Below are positions 38,152-48,486 of a stretch of DNA of 64,000 bases, one piece after another. The DNA comes from Daphnia carinata (lineage: Eukaryota > Arthropoda > Branchiopoda > Diplostraca > Daphniidae): NCBI RefSeq assembly GCF_022539665.2, contig NC_081333.1, forward strand, positions 2,418,001 through 2,482,000, in the 5' to 3' direction. Each line of letters starts with the position of its first letter. Within the stretch, counting starts at the first letter, position 1. The translations under genes and the position numbers were made by a program. Below the pieces are notes generated by a model that was not told where the DNA came from, ran no database searches, and was given only the letters and a program-made list of their open reading frames with translations.

Positions 38152-40661
38152 TCAGTGTCGTGCAGATTGGAATTTTTTCTGGTTTTTCTGCATTGAGGTT
38201 TTTACTTTGACAGAGCGTACAAGCCGAGATAACTCCGAGTCCATCTTAGGTTTCTTCGCTTCTCCTTGTTCCTGCTACAGAAAAGGTAAACCATGACGTA
38301 TAGATTACAGGATACAGAAACAGTGTGGCAACATACTGGATGATTTGTTACTTCAGGATTAGGTTCACTCTTTCTCCGTTTTTGTTTTTCTAGCAAAATA
38401 GTTTCCATGGCTTCCGTTTTCTTGAAATTGGAGTCGGAAGGATCCAAATTAAAATGATGAGAAGTAAATAATGCTGCAAATCTAGCATCGTCGACCTGAA
38501 TCTGATTTTGAAAATGCGACAATATTAAATTATGAATTTCAAAACGATGATTTAATCAAAACACTACCTTAAAATCGTCATTTTTAGGTTTTTCGGTTTC
38601 ATTCGTTTTCTTTGTACCCTTTTTGGCGGATCGTTTTTCGTCTTTGATGATGGACTTAAGGTTAAAATGCCGCTTGCCGTCATTATCGTCCATCAAAAGT
38701 AATTCGAGTTCAGCGGCTTTGGTTGCCTCATCAGCAGAATAAGACGTCTCTTCTACCTTTTTACTCTTCGAATTCGGCTTCTTTTTACGGAAATCTTCTT
38801 TCTCAAATTCTTCCTTGAAGTATGGGTCGTTCATGTCGATATCAGAGGGTATGTCATCACATTCTTCTTCGTCATCGGAAGGCGACGCAATTTCTATCTG
38901 TTTCTTTTCTTGTCGTTTAGCCTTTCGCTTCTCTCTGCGCTTGGCTAACTGCTGTTCCCACGGAGTTTCCAGCGCTTTCTCTGCCATCTTCTTTTTAACC
39001 ATCTCTTCAGCTTTGCTTTGGAGTCCAACACCCCAACTAATTTCCATTTCTACGTCGCCTTTGTTCTTCTTTGCCGTTTCTTCAGACTGAGCGATTGTAG
39101 CCAACAAATTCCGATATTTAGCTATTCGTTCGCTCTCGCCTATGCAAGACTCTGCCCCGTCCACTTCTTCGTCGTCAACGAGGCTTTTTGTTTTTATCGG
39201 GTTTTCATCTTCGTCTTCCTCTTCGGAAGAAGTAGCCAAAAAGTTTTTAATTCTCTCATCATCTACATCTAATGTTGGTTTTCCGTTCTTGCCCTAGAAA
39301 AAGAAATAACATACAGATTTGTTTTTTAGTTTAGAAACTAAGGACAAGGATACTTTGAAAAGCTTTTGCATTGTTTGCATTCTGGAAGGGTCAGTTTCGT
39401 CCCATGTGAGGTGAACTTCAGCTTGTTGCAATGCTGACGTCATGAAAATCTGAGGTTCATACTGTGACACGTCTGGCATGGAATTGCATACATCATGGGG
39501 CTTTTCATCGAAAACCATATCGTCAGGAATGAAACGCAAATCTAGCCTAAATTAGGAAAAAATCTCTCATATAGAGTTTGTTGGTGTCTTAAGGATTTGA
39601 ATGAATGTTCTTACCTTGCTGCACTGGATTCGAATTCTTGTCCGTCACATTCTTCGTATATTTTGTTGGCAGTTTCGGCCGAATCACATTCAACTACAGC
39701 ATAGTAGTACTTGAGTCGATTAATTTGGTATTGTCGCAACTTTTCACGATGGTAGTCGTCTACTTCGTCAGTTTCACCTTTGTCTTCTGTACTAGTTACC
39801 ACATTATGTTTCATCTCAACCAATTCCTTTGGCCCTAGTACTTCTTCTTCTTTCATTCTTTCTAATCCATATTGAGATGGGAAAATGGTTACATTTCGCA
39901 CACTACCGCCTGTTGAAGCAGACAGAATAGAGAATTATTGCTAATGATGTAATCATACTAATCCACAATATACCTTGAGGAGCAAATGATTGCATAACAA
40001 CCATTAGATCAACAGCTCTAATTCGATCCCAATCCATATTGCAAATTGCTAAACGGAAAGTGGCTGTGTCAGTCTCTTCTGCATCTTTGTCAAGCTCTCC
40101 CCAGTCATGGATAACTTCTTGATCAACTTCTTCTTCATCAGATTCCTCTTCTGATGAAGAACTATCAGAGAACAAGAGGCCTTCCCCTCTAGCATAATCT
40201 ACATTCAAGTCTTGTAATTTTGCTTTCACAGCATCATTCAACTCCAGTGTTGGTTCATCTTTATCTTCTTGTACATCAGATACATGGAATCCATTTACAA
40301 TTTTTGTGTTATTCTTCAAGATGGGTTTTGTTGGTTTCTTTGCCTTTTCTTGATTTTCGTGATCTTCAATTTCAATTTCCTTTTCAACATCACTATTCAA
40401 ATCTTCTTCATCAGCATCATTGTTCTCTGCATCACTATCTTCTGATTCGATTTCATAGAAATCTTTCAATTGTTCGTTACTAGTGAGATTGGATGGTTTG
40501 CCACGTTTGTCGACGGTGTACTTTAACTTGAACTGTCGCTCATTGAACATGGCATTGAACCGCTTGTCAACAACGACTTTCCTAGTAGAGGCAGGCACTC
40601 GACGAAAGCGAGGATCCTTGCCAATATTAGCGAAACGCTTATCGTTTAAGGCAGAATCCAT
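38152..40661 (-). CDS. ESF1: ESF1 homologue, nucleolar pre-rRNA processing protein
   Basis: Six exons, 5' to 3': 39974-40661, 39615-39909, 39354-39546, 38568-39293, 38352-38495 and 38152-38271, encoding 721 residues. Diagnostic blocks are the N-terminal DPRFRRVPASTRKVVVDKRFNAMF, acidic tracts, HDWGELDKDAEETDTATFRLAICNMDWDRIRAVDLMVV, RNVTIFPSQYGLERMKEEEVLGP, QYQINRLKYYYAVVECDSAETANKIYEECDGQEFE, RLDLRFIPDDMVFDEKPHD and the C-terminal DARFAALFTSHHFNLDPSDSNFKKTEAMETIL. ESF1 is a conserved nucleolar factor needed for early 18S rRNA maturation. The C-terminal half is highly charged, with Lys/Glu-rich coiled-coil character. The ATG at 40661 is chosen because the upstream frame lacks another ATG. Confidence 0.95.
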
Positions 40662-41100
40662 TTTTGTCTTGTGCAATTTTTTAATAACGAAAAACAACAA
40701 CTACTTGCTTTCCACGTTTTAAGAGGTTCTATCACACACGTGAAATTGAAAAGACTCGACATGTGCAGACGACACTCTTCAAAAATCGATTCTGCAATCG
40801 ATCAATGAGGAACAACAAATGTTATTGCAATTGATAAGAGATGCAAACAGCCGCACGTATTTCCAGTCATTTCAATTGGAAATACGTCTTCAAATCTCTA
40901 CTCTATAATGGGTGCTTTGCAACATAATACAGACTAAATATTAAAAAAGTAATAATTTAAAATAGCATAACAAGAAAGTTTTGAACCCGTGAAATCAGCA
41001 TGGCATACGCGAACTATACCTCAGCGCCATACACCACTTGGACATACTATATACATATGTACATAATGTGCCTATTTGAACGGGTGACACCCAAAGTAAA
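40662..41100. other. ESF1 upstream region
   Basis: AT-rich, no gene seen. Probably the ESF1 5'UTR and promoter. It borders a SINE-like repeat on the right. Confidence 0.4.
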
Positions 41101-41111
41101 ATTTGGTTGGA

Positions 41112-41392
41112 ATGTGCGGTCCTGGCATAATGGCTATGGCCCTCGCTTGGTAATCTGAAGACCCGGGTTCAAGTCCCGCCACTGCCAATTTCGAAGCCTT
41201 TCAAGCTCCCCTCCCACCCACCACCGCCCATCAATGAAGATTCTTCACAACGGATTCGCAAGATTCATCTCAACGGAGCAATATTCTACATCTCAACGAA
41301 TTACGCAAGATTCTACATCAAGAAAGAAGAAGAGGAAAGGAAGAGAGCCCCGTAATTTTTTTGTATGCACACCAGTACGGCGTACAGTAGTA
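41112..41392 (+). mobile_element. tRNA-derived SINE-like element
   Basis: The head at about 41,114-41,188 has a Pol III A-box TGGCATAATGG and B-box GGGTTCAAGTCCC with a CCGGG/CCCGC-type T-stem, but no good anticodon stem. The tail contains near-repeated motifs (GATTCTTCACAACGGATTCGC, GCAAGATTCATCTCAACGG, CAAGATTCTACATC) and ends A/G-rich. This tRNA-head plus unrelated-body layout is typical of a SINE. It is a single copy in this window, so the call needs genome copies. Confidence 0.45.
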
Positions 41393-41510
41393 GGTAGGCA
41401 GGTTAGTAATACTTAAACTTTTTAAAATACTTAAATTTCCAATATGTATCCGTTTTTGGCGATTACAACACTATTTAGCTGCTTTCAACAATTAAAGAAA
41501 CTTAGATCTT

Positions 41511-41516
41511 TTTATT
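41511..41516 (-). terminator. poly(A) signal of aldo-keto reductase A
   Basis: AATAAA on the minus strand about 30 nt downstream of the stop codon. Confidence 0.5.
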
Positions 41517-41547
41517 TTTTAAGCACTTTTCAACGCGCTTCTTTAAT

Positions 41548-42950
41548 TTAGAATGGAATATGAAAAGGGAACTCCGGACTTTCTGTTGCCCTTCAAACGA
41601 AAAGAAAAATTTTTGAATCATTACTAAAGATACGAAATTTTTAACAATCTAAGTAAATCTGAACTATGACTTACTCGGCTAGAAATTTAAAATCGAATGT
41701 CCTATCATTTTTATCCAAGCTATCCAGCTTACTAATTTCAGAATCCGATAAAACAAAATCGAAAACCTGTCAATTCAATAAGATGTTAGACAACGTATCG
41801 AATTTTAAAGAAACAAAGTCTAAAATTACCCCCAAATTTTCCTGAATTCGAGTTTTTGAAACACTTTTTGGTATAACGACGACATCTTCTTGTATTAAAT
41901 GGCGGAGAAGAATTTGAGCAGGAGTTTTTGAGTGTTTCTGGGCGATTTCCAAGACTACGGGGTCTTCAAGTACACCTGGAATTGCGGGTGGCCTAAAACA
42001 ATAGTACAAGAAGAACAATTTTATGTGAATTTAATACGCAAGCAGTAGGCACTACTTACGGTAGTCCACGTTTAGCGTTCAACTCAATCCTTCCTTTTGA
42101 CCCAAGTGGGCCATAAGCGCAAACTGTAATGCCGTGTTTTGCGCAAGCGGCTCGTAACAACTTTTGCTGAAAATATGCATGCAGTTCCACTTGTAAGTTC
42201 GCAGGCTTGATCCGGGATGCTTGCACAATCCTTTCGATTTGCTCGCTATTAAAGTTAGACAAGCCAATTGATTTTGCGCGGCCGGCATCCACTTGAGCTT
42301 CCATTGCCTATCAAACATTATAATACGGATTGAATAGCATTATTTACTACGAGGCTAGCATTAACTTTTTACCTTCCACAAGGCAACAATATCGGTTGTC
42401 ATATCAACTTTGGCTTTGCCCTCTTCGTCACGGGGAAAAAGGTCCGTGTCGTCTTTTCCAGGGAGAAATCCGACGGGGAAATGTATCAAGTACAGATCCA
42501 CATAATCTAGCTTCAAACTTTCAAGCGAAAGCTTTATAAATTTCTCTACTTTGTCAGGAGAGTTTCCAATCAGCGGCAGCTGGTAAGCAAATAAAACATT
42601 TTTAACTAATCGTTCATTTTCATTGTGCTGAATTTCAAACTTACTTTTGTGGTTATAAAAAGCTCTTCACGTTTCACTTTACCAGCTTTAATCCATTCGT
42701 CAATCACTTCGCCGATGGCCCCCTCATTTTGATAATTGAAGGCTGTATCAATATGACGATAACCTGCTTCAAAAGCCCATTGAACAGCTGCTTTAACTTC
42801 CTCATCTGGTGCCTAATGTAATCAAAAACTGCTATACAACTCAGAATATTCGAATAAAAATGCGTATATCAATACCTGCCAAGTTCCTAGTCCGACCAGG
42901 GGCATACCGTGGCCATTCCAAAAGGAAATATCCGTTTTGAGGTTCGTCAT
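41548..42950 (-). CDS. aldo-keto reductase family 1 protein (paralogue A)
   Basis: Seven coding exons, 5' to 3': 42876-42950, 42645-42812, 42373-42579, 42060-42307, 41830-41992, 41675-41766 and 41548-41590, encoding 331 residues. It has the AKR TIM-barrel signatures: MPLVGLGTWQ, GYRHIDTAFNYQNEGAIG (catalytic Asp and Tyr), REELFITTKL (catalytic Lys), LDYVDLYLIHFP (catalytic His), SIGLSNFNSEQIERI, VVVIPKSV (NADPH site) and a C-terminal PEFPF. It reduces carbonyls with NADPH in the cytosol; the natural substrate cannot be read from sequence. An acceptor at 42967 implies a 5'UTR intron. Exon sizes 75, 168 and 248 and the 163-bp exon equal those of paralogue B. Head-to-head with the calaxin gene. 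Confidence 0.95.
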
Positions 42951-43495
42951 CTTTAGCTCTGGTACCTGTGGGAAAACTAAAACATTAAGATACACAGCAG
43001 AAATTGAAAACACTTTTAAAGCTATACAATATAACGATCAATAGCGTTTCAGAAATACCTTCTTATCATCAAGTAGGATAAGTTATCTGAATGCTGATTA
43101 ATTGCACGATCAGACCGCTTGACGTATCGTAGAGAGTGAGCAATTTATCGAGACGCGAAAGGTGATAAGGCAAATTTTAACGTGAGTGAATCCCGCTGTA
43201 GGGCGCACGAATAATGAAAAGCCCGACACCTGTCGTATTTGTTACGAAGCGCAGGTAGCATAACAGGGACGCTATGTAATTTTTAATATCACGAATACAA
43301 TAAATAATTGAATAGGATATTCTTATTCGGACTTTCTATCGAATACATGAATGCAAGCAAGCATCGCAAGATTAGTGAAATCCACTGTAACAATAGGATT
43401 TCAAAACCGAACATCTTGTTGACGTTACCATGGAGACTTCTCTAATGTATAATTCGTAGGTTGCTATCGAATTTAGCAGTAAGAAATCTTGCATA
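42951..43495. promoter_or_regulatory. bidirectional intergenic region between aldo-keto reductase A and calaxin
   Basis: 545 bp between divergent start codons. It contains an apparent 5'UTR exon of the reductase ending in the donor GTATTT (complement, near 43,061), with the acceptor CAG at 42,966-42,968. Confidence 0.4.
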
Positions 43496-44632
43496 ATGAA
43501 GAGTGCACGAAAAAAAGCGAAAGCGGTACCAAAATTCATCGGTCGTTTCAATCCAGCCGAAGCTCAAGCTTTAGGCAGAATATTTCTTAAAATAACAGGT
43601 ATACAGCCCTTTAATTAATTTAATAAAGATTAAGAAGGCAGTCTGTTTCTCTTTGGTGTCCGTTCTTTACTTTACTTTCTTAAAACAAATTTGTTGGTGT
43701 GTTTTTATCTTGATAACAGATTCAGGTCGATTGGACAGGACTCAGTTTCGTGATATTTTGTAAGACGCCTCCACGTATTCCTTTAATAAGCATTATCCGT
43801 GGACGATCAATAATTTTTGTGCAGGCACTCAACGTTCGACATGAACGACGATTCATTAATGGACCGCATATTCCGTACCTTTGACCACGATTCCGATGGA
43901 TATCTGACTTGCAACGAATGGCTGACCGGACTTTGGATATTTTTAAAGGGAAATGTCACAGAGCAAACAGCATACTGTTTCCAAGTACAAAATTTGCAAC
44001 AGTAAACTCGCTAAGCTCCATTATGCATTCTCGATTTCTTAAGGTCTACGACATTGACGGTGACGGATACTTGTCAAAAGGGGATCTGTTTCAGCTATTG
44101 AAATCCAGCCTACGTCCCGCTATAGCTAAAGCGATGCCGTTCGGTCAGCGAGGAGGTAATGAACAGACTCCAGCCGATTCACCAAGAACTGCACGAAGTC
44201 ACAGGCAAATCACGCGGGGACACACAGAAGAGGTGGATAAAGAAATTGATTTGGATTTAGTCGATGAAGACAAACCGTCAGGTAAAGAAATAATCGAAAA
44301 GCTGTGCAATTGTTCAGGATTCCCTTAAGAAACATAACAGAAACTTGCGCTGAACGAACGTAGGTGGCCCGACCGCAGCGGTTATGGGAAACAATGAAGA
44401 CGACCCTGACGAGGGTCCTAGGGATCTAAGTGAAATGGCGTTAGGTCTTTTAGACCGAGACATGGACGGTCGAGTATCATTAGAAGATTTCCTTCAATCA
44501 GTCCAGAACGATTACCTCTTGATGGAAATTTTGGGATCTTGTTTGCCATCGGGCGCAAGGGCTGCGGCTGTTCTGGCCGCGCTGAGTGGCAATGGAACGC
44601 TTCCTATTTCTGTTCCTCCACCTTCCACATGA
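43496..44632 (+). CDS. CLXN: calaxin-like EF-hand protein (EFCAB1/ODAD5 family)
   Basis: Five exons (43496-43598, 43720-43759, 43825-43984, 44044-44281, 44364-44632) encode 269 residues. There are three canonical EF-hand loops: residues 68-79 (DHDSDGYLTCNE), 104-115 (DIDGDGYLSKGD) and 211-222 (DRDMDGRVSLED). The family-specific stretch DDPDEGPRDLSEMALGLLD...YLLMEILGSCLPSG matches calaxin (vertebrate form near 211 residues). Calaxin is a calcium sensor that docks and regulates outer-arm axonemal dynein. Here the link between EF2 and EF3 carries an extra 60 or so polar residues (about 130-190), which explains the greater length. Aldo-keto reductase paralogues flank it on both sides. Confidence 0.88.
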
Positions 44633-44994
44633 ACATTCAAGCTCTTCGCTTTGTTTTTTTTTTAATGTATCTGATATAGCTAGACAGTTGACGAGTTTAC
44701 CTTCTTTGGTACTTGATTATCATAACATTACTGTTTGCACGTTATTATTTATAGACTAATACCCAGTGCGCAAAATACACAAAATGTCGGAAAAACCAGA
44801 GAAAAACCAGTTTTCGTTTACGGAAAAACCACTTCTTATTCATATCTTTTAAAGAAAAGTAAATAAAGTGATCGTAGTACGAATGGATAACTAATATCTG
44901 ACGTACAGAGTATATAGACCTATCAGTTCTCGCTGATACTTGGACTAGTACTGGCACGCTCTCTTGTCGCTAAGGCCGCTAAAAAAGAAAAAAG

Positions 44995-46571
44995 ATGTCA
45001 ACCTGCCATGATAACATCACCTTTTGGAATGGACAAAAAATGCCCATTGTTGGGCTTGGAACTTGGCTGGTAACTTTACATCCCCCTGTTTCTTTTACAA
45101 GCTTTCTATTGATTCAAACATCCTTCTCTCGCAGTCTTCGAAAGAAGAAATTCAAACAGCAGTGAACGCTGCTTTAGAAGCCGGTTATCGTCACATTGAT
45201 ACTGCTTATTTGTATTCAAATGAGGACGCTATTGGGGAGGTTTTGCAGCAATGGATCACCTCGGGAAAGGTTAAACGAGAAGAGCTTTTCATCGTTACCA
45301 AGGTATGCAAAATTATTGATTTTGAAACGTGGTTCCGATGCGCTATATTATGCATGTTTCATTAGCTACCAATGATTGGAAATCGATCTGAGCATGTAGA
45401 AAGATTTCTGAAAAAATCACTGCAGAATCTTCGACTAGACTACGTCGACTTGTATCTAATCCACGCACCCATTGGCCTCACCGCCAAACATGACGATGAT
45501 CTTTTCCCCATGAATGCTGACGGTTTTGTTGTGTTGGACAATGATACAGACCTTGTGGACCTTTGGAAGGTATTACAACTACGGGATAAATAGGTTGGTC
45601 TCGATTTTATTTAATTTTTCCCCGCCAATTAGGGAATGGAAAAACAAGTCGATGCTGGCTTGACCAAATCGATTGGTCTTTCCAATTTCAACGAGGAACA
45701 GATTGAGAGAATTGTCAAGGCGGCTCGGATAAAGCCTACAAATCTGCAGGTGGAATTGCATGCTGAGTTCCAGCAAAAATCACTCAGGGATTTCTGCAAT
45801 AAGCATGGAATAACGATCGTCGCTTACGCTCCGTTAGGCTCGCCGGGTCGTAATGCTTTTTATACCAGCGTTGGCATGGCGTAAGTCACCCCTTTAAAGT
45901 GCTTACAAACTTCTCAGTAAAAACTGTAAAATCACATCAAAACCCAACTACAGAAATGCTATAGGGTTTGTACCGCTGTCTTACAGAATATGAGTGGCAT
46001 AAATAATCTTTTACAATTATTACTGCTAATTTTGTTGTAAGACTGATTAACGTTTAATAATGCAGCGTACCAGACCTTCCCGACTTGATCCAAAATCCAG
46101 TGGTTGTCAAAATAGCCGAAAAATACAAGAAATCCAGTGCACAAGTTCTGCTGAGGTACCTGATGCAACTTGGTCTTGCTGTTATTCCTAAAAGTGTCAC
46201 ACCTGCACGTATCCATGCCAACTTCCAGGTACAGTTCTTAGCTATAACCTCTTTATAATGTTAAAATAAGTATACAAAATAAACAAATAAAAAGAGGAAA
46301 ATGGTGGCCTCACTTCAATAACAGTAAATTGTGAATCTTTTAGTTAAAATGTTCTCATTTAATTTGAACTCGACAGGTATTTGACTTTGTCCTATCAGCC
46401 ACTGATATGTCAGAACTAGAAGGGCTAGAGCAAGGAAAAAAAGGACGCACATTTGATCTTGCTACAACTCTCAGAGGGTAACTGTTACTTACGTTTTACA
46501 AAATCGGTTTTAAAGCTAATAATTTGTTTCTTACAATTAGGGCTGACAAACACCCTGAAAATCCTTTTTGA
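44995..46571 (+). CDS. aldo-keto reductase family 1 protein (paralogue B)
   Basis: Seven exons (44995-45069, 45135-45302, 45366-45569, 45633-45880, 46066-46228, 46377-46477, 46541-46571) encode 329 residues. Signatures are MPIVGLGTWL, GYRHIDTAYLYSNEDAIG (catalytic Asp/Tyr), ELFIVTKL (Lys), LDYVDLYLIHAP (His), SIGLSNFNEEQIERIVKAARIKP, LAVIPKSVTPARI and C-terminal HPENPF. It is a cytosolic NADPH-dependent carbonyl reductase by family; substrate unknown. All six intron positions and phases correspond to those of paralogue A on the other strand, and residues VDAG, KSIGLSNFN and RIKP are shared, so the two arose by local duplication. A poly(A) signal lies 9 nt after the stop. Confidence 0.95.
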
Positions 46572-46579
46572 GGTCACTA

Positions 46580-46585
46580 AATAAA
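46580..46585 (+). terminator. poly(A) signal of aldo-keto reductase B
   Basis: AATAAA beginning 9 nt after the TGA stop at 46569-46571, implying a very short 3'UTR. Confidence 0.5.
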
Positions 46586-46746
46586 AGCTTAATTGTCCTA
46601 CACATTCAGTAATTAGAATAAGGCATGAAACTCTTACCTTTTAGTGTAGGCTATAAATGTGGAATTAGCAAGTTGCTTTCATAACGAGAACTTTTAAAAT
46701 ACACAAGTAAACAGATGGACAACCATTACTCACTGTGTTGAAAATG

Positions 46747-46771
46747 TGCGCGGAAATGAACATTCCGCGCA
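46747..46771. repeat. perfect 9-bp inverted repeat (hairpin)
   Basis: TGCGCGGAA and TTCCGCGCA separated by seven bases. A third half-site, CATTCCGCGCAA, lies at about 46,832-46,843. Confidence 0.7.
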
Positions 46772-47217
46772 ATTTATGTGAATATACTGTATCCATCTTC
46801 AGGTTTGTGAAACTATTTTACGAACTCTACAAAACATTCCGCGCAAGGTTAAAACTGCCTACTGACGGGAGACTAGTATTTATAGATAACTTCCGTTACG
46901 TTTTGTCTTATTTCTGTTATTTTAGAAGTTCTGTGCGTCGCCCGCAACTAATTGTAATGTGAGCCAGGAGACGCATTATCAGTAACGCACAAAGCCATAC
47001 TTACAGTACGCTGAATGTATATGAGCAGTTCCTAAAAATAAATCTACAGGTAAATGCTTTTCATGGCCAAGCACTTGGTATCGAACTGTTTTTCATATAC
47101 CCTATCTTGACGCTTAATACAGATGGTGAAAAGTATCAAGTTCCTACGCAAATGTTGTAGATATAAAAACAAGTGTAAATAGAATTGGTTTTAAACAATT
47201 TTTTTTTCACGGAGCAG

Positions 47218-47223
47218 TTTATT
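47218..47223 (-). terminator. poly(A) signal of RpL35A
   Basis: AATAAA on the minus strand about 30 nt after the stop codon. Confidence 0.55.
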
Positions 47224-47252
47224 ACAGCGCCATGTGAAACAAACATCCACAT

Positions 47253-48097
47253 TTAGATGGTCGACGGGTACATCATCTGTTAAACAAAATTACCAGTCAA
47301 GATTTACTGTTTAATATAACGTTAACTCACAAGCTACTTACGATGCGAACGCGGTGTCCCATAGCGACAGCGGGCAGGTTGGACTTGAATTTAGCTCGTA
47401 CGGCTCCTGCACCTCCATGAGGCCGTGTAACTTTACCCCAGATTGCGCGGATTTTGGATTTCTTTGATTTGTCACCAAGAGATGCTTGGTAGCGTTTTCC
47501 CTATTAGCGTAATCCAGAATAGATCGTTAACAGAATCCAGCCTAGTTTTTAACTACTCTAAAGTTTCATAACACAAGTGATAGTACCTTGTAGACAAAGG
47601 CACACCGCTTGCCAACATAGAACCAGGCATCTTCTTTCTTCTGACATCCCTCAATGGTGAGGAGAGCTGTGTTTTCATGCTGATTCCTCAGACCACGTTT
47701 GTAGCCAGTGAAGATGGCCTTGGCATAGAGCCTAATTTCAAAAATATTGAGATGTTAATGTAGCCAAGAACATGTTGACAGAAGTACAAACAAAAGACAA
47801 CACAATTTTAGGCAAATAATTTAGCATGGATTTGCGGCCGCAGGAATATAGTTGATTACACTGTGGCTATTAGACCATGCATTATCACACACTATGACAA
47901 CAGTAGAAACAACAGTTTTACCTGGAGAATGGCCTTTTGGTAGCCTTCACCTTGCGCTTCTTGATTTTGGTGGCATCTGCTTTCTCTGTAGCCTTCTCGG
48001 CTGGCTTCTTCTCCGCCTTTTTAGTTGTCTTCTCTGGCTTGTCACCGGCCACTTTAGCAACCTTGGTTACCTTTTTCTCGGTCTTCTTCTCCACCAT
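47253..48097 (-). CDS. RpL35A: 60S ribosomal protein L35A (eL33)
   Basis: Four coding exons, 5' to 3': 47922-48097, 47587-47731, 47342-47500 and 47253-47276, encoding 167 residues. The core is a clear eL33: [69 protein letters not shown] and [19 protein letters not shown]. The mature core is about 110 residues. The first about 55 residues are a Lys/Ala/Glu-rich extension ([15 protein letters not shown] type), like the extended N-termini of insect L35A proteins. It is a structural component of the large ribosomal subunit. Acceptor TTTAG directly before the AAAATGG start shows a 5'UTR intron. Confidence 0.97.
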
Positions 48098-48416
48098 TTT
48101 CTAAAGTCAAAATATAAGATGTATAACAGAAAACGAAAATCCTTTAAGGCAATCACGAACCACCCATTATATCTAACAGAACGGAACAGAAATACACGAG
48201 TATAGATAAACAATATGTCAAACATGTGTGATTCGGCAGGACAGTCAAGCTTATATCCATCAAAAGCAATAACATCCGATTCGAAAAACACAAACCGAAC
48301 ATATTTCTAGATTGGTCACAATCCTGAATAGCTTAAATATAGTTTTTAGAAATGATCAACTATCTAACTCACTTTGAGATGCTCGAACGAAAGAAAAGTA
48401 TAAAAGGATTTCTCAC

Positions 48417-48486
48417 CCGCTTTTTCGGAGACGACTATGGGAAAGACTCGTGACAGTAGTGGCCTCTAGAGCCGAAGAAAAGAAGG
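48417..48486 (-). promoter_or_regulatory. RpL35A 5'UTR exon with TOP-like pyrimidine tract
   Basis: On the minus strand a pyrimidine tract (CCTTCTTTTCTTC, 48474-48486) resembles the 5'TOP start of ribosomal protein mRNAs. About 60 nt further a GCGG|GTGAGA donor at 48417 would splice to the acceptor just before the start codon. The exact transcription start is inferred. Confidence 0.5.

Larger units (their letters stand above)
46572..47252. other. convergent intergenic region, aldo-keto reductase B and RpL35A
   Basis: Non-coding. It includes a perfect 9-bp inverted repeat at 46747-46771 and the RpL35A poly(A) signal near its right end. Confidence 0.5.

Noticed and set aside
42079-42318. Overlapping minus-strand frame beside aldo-keto reductase exon 4
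   Set aside because: Out-of-frame shadow of the exon 42060-42307, which has the conserved SIGLSNFN motif.
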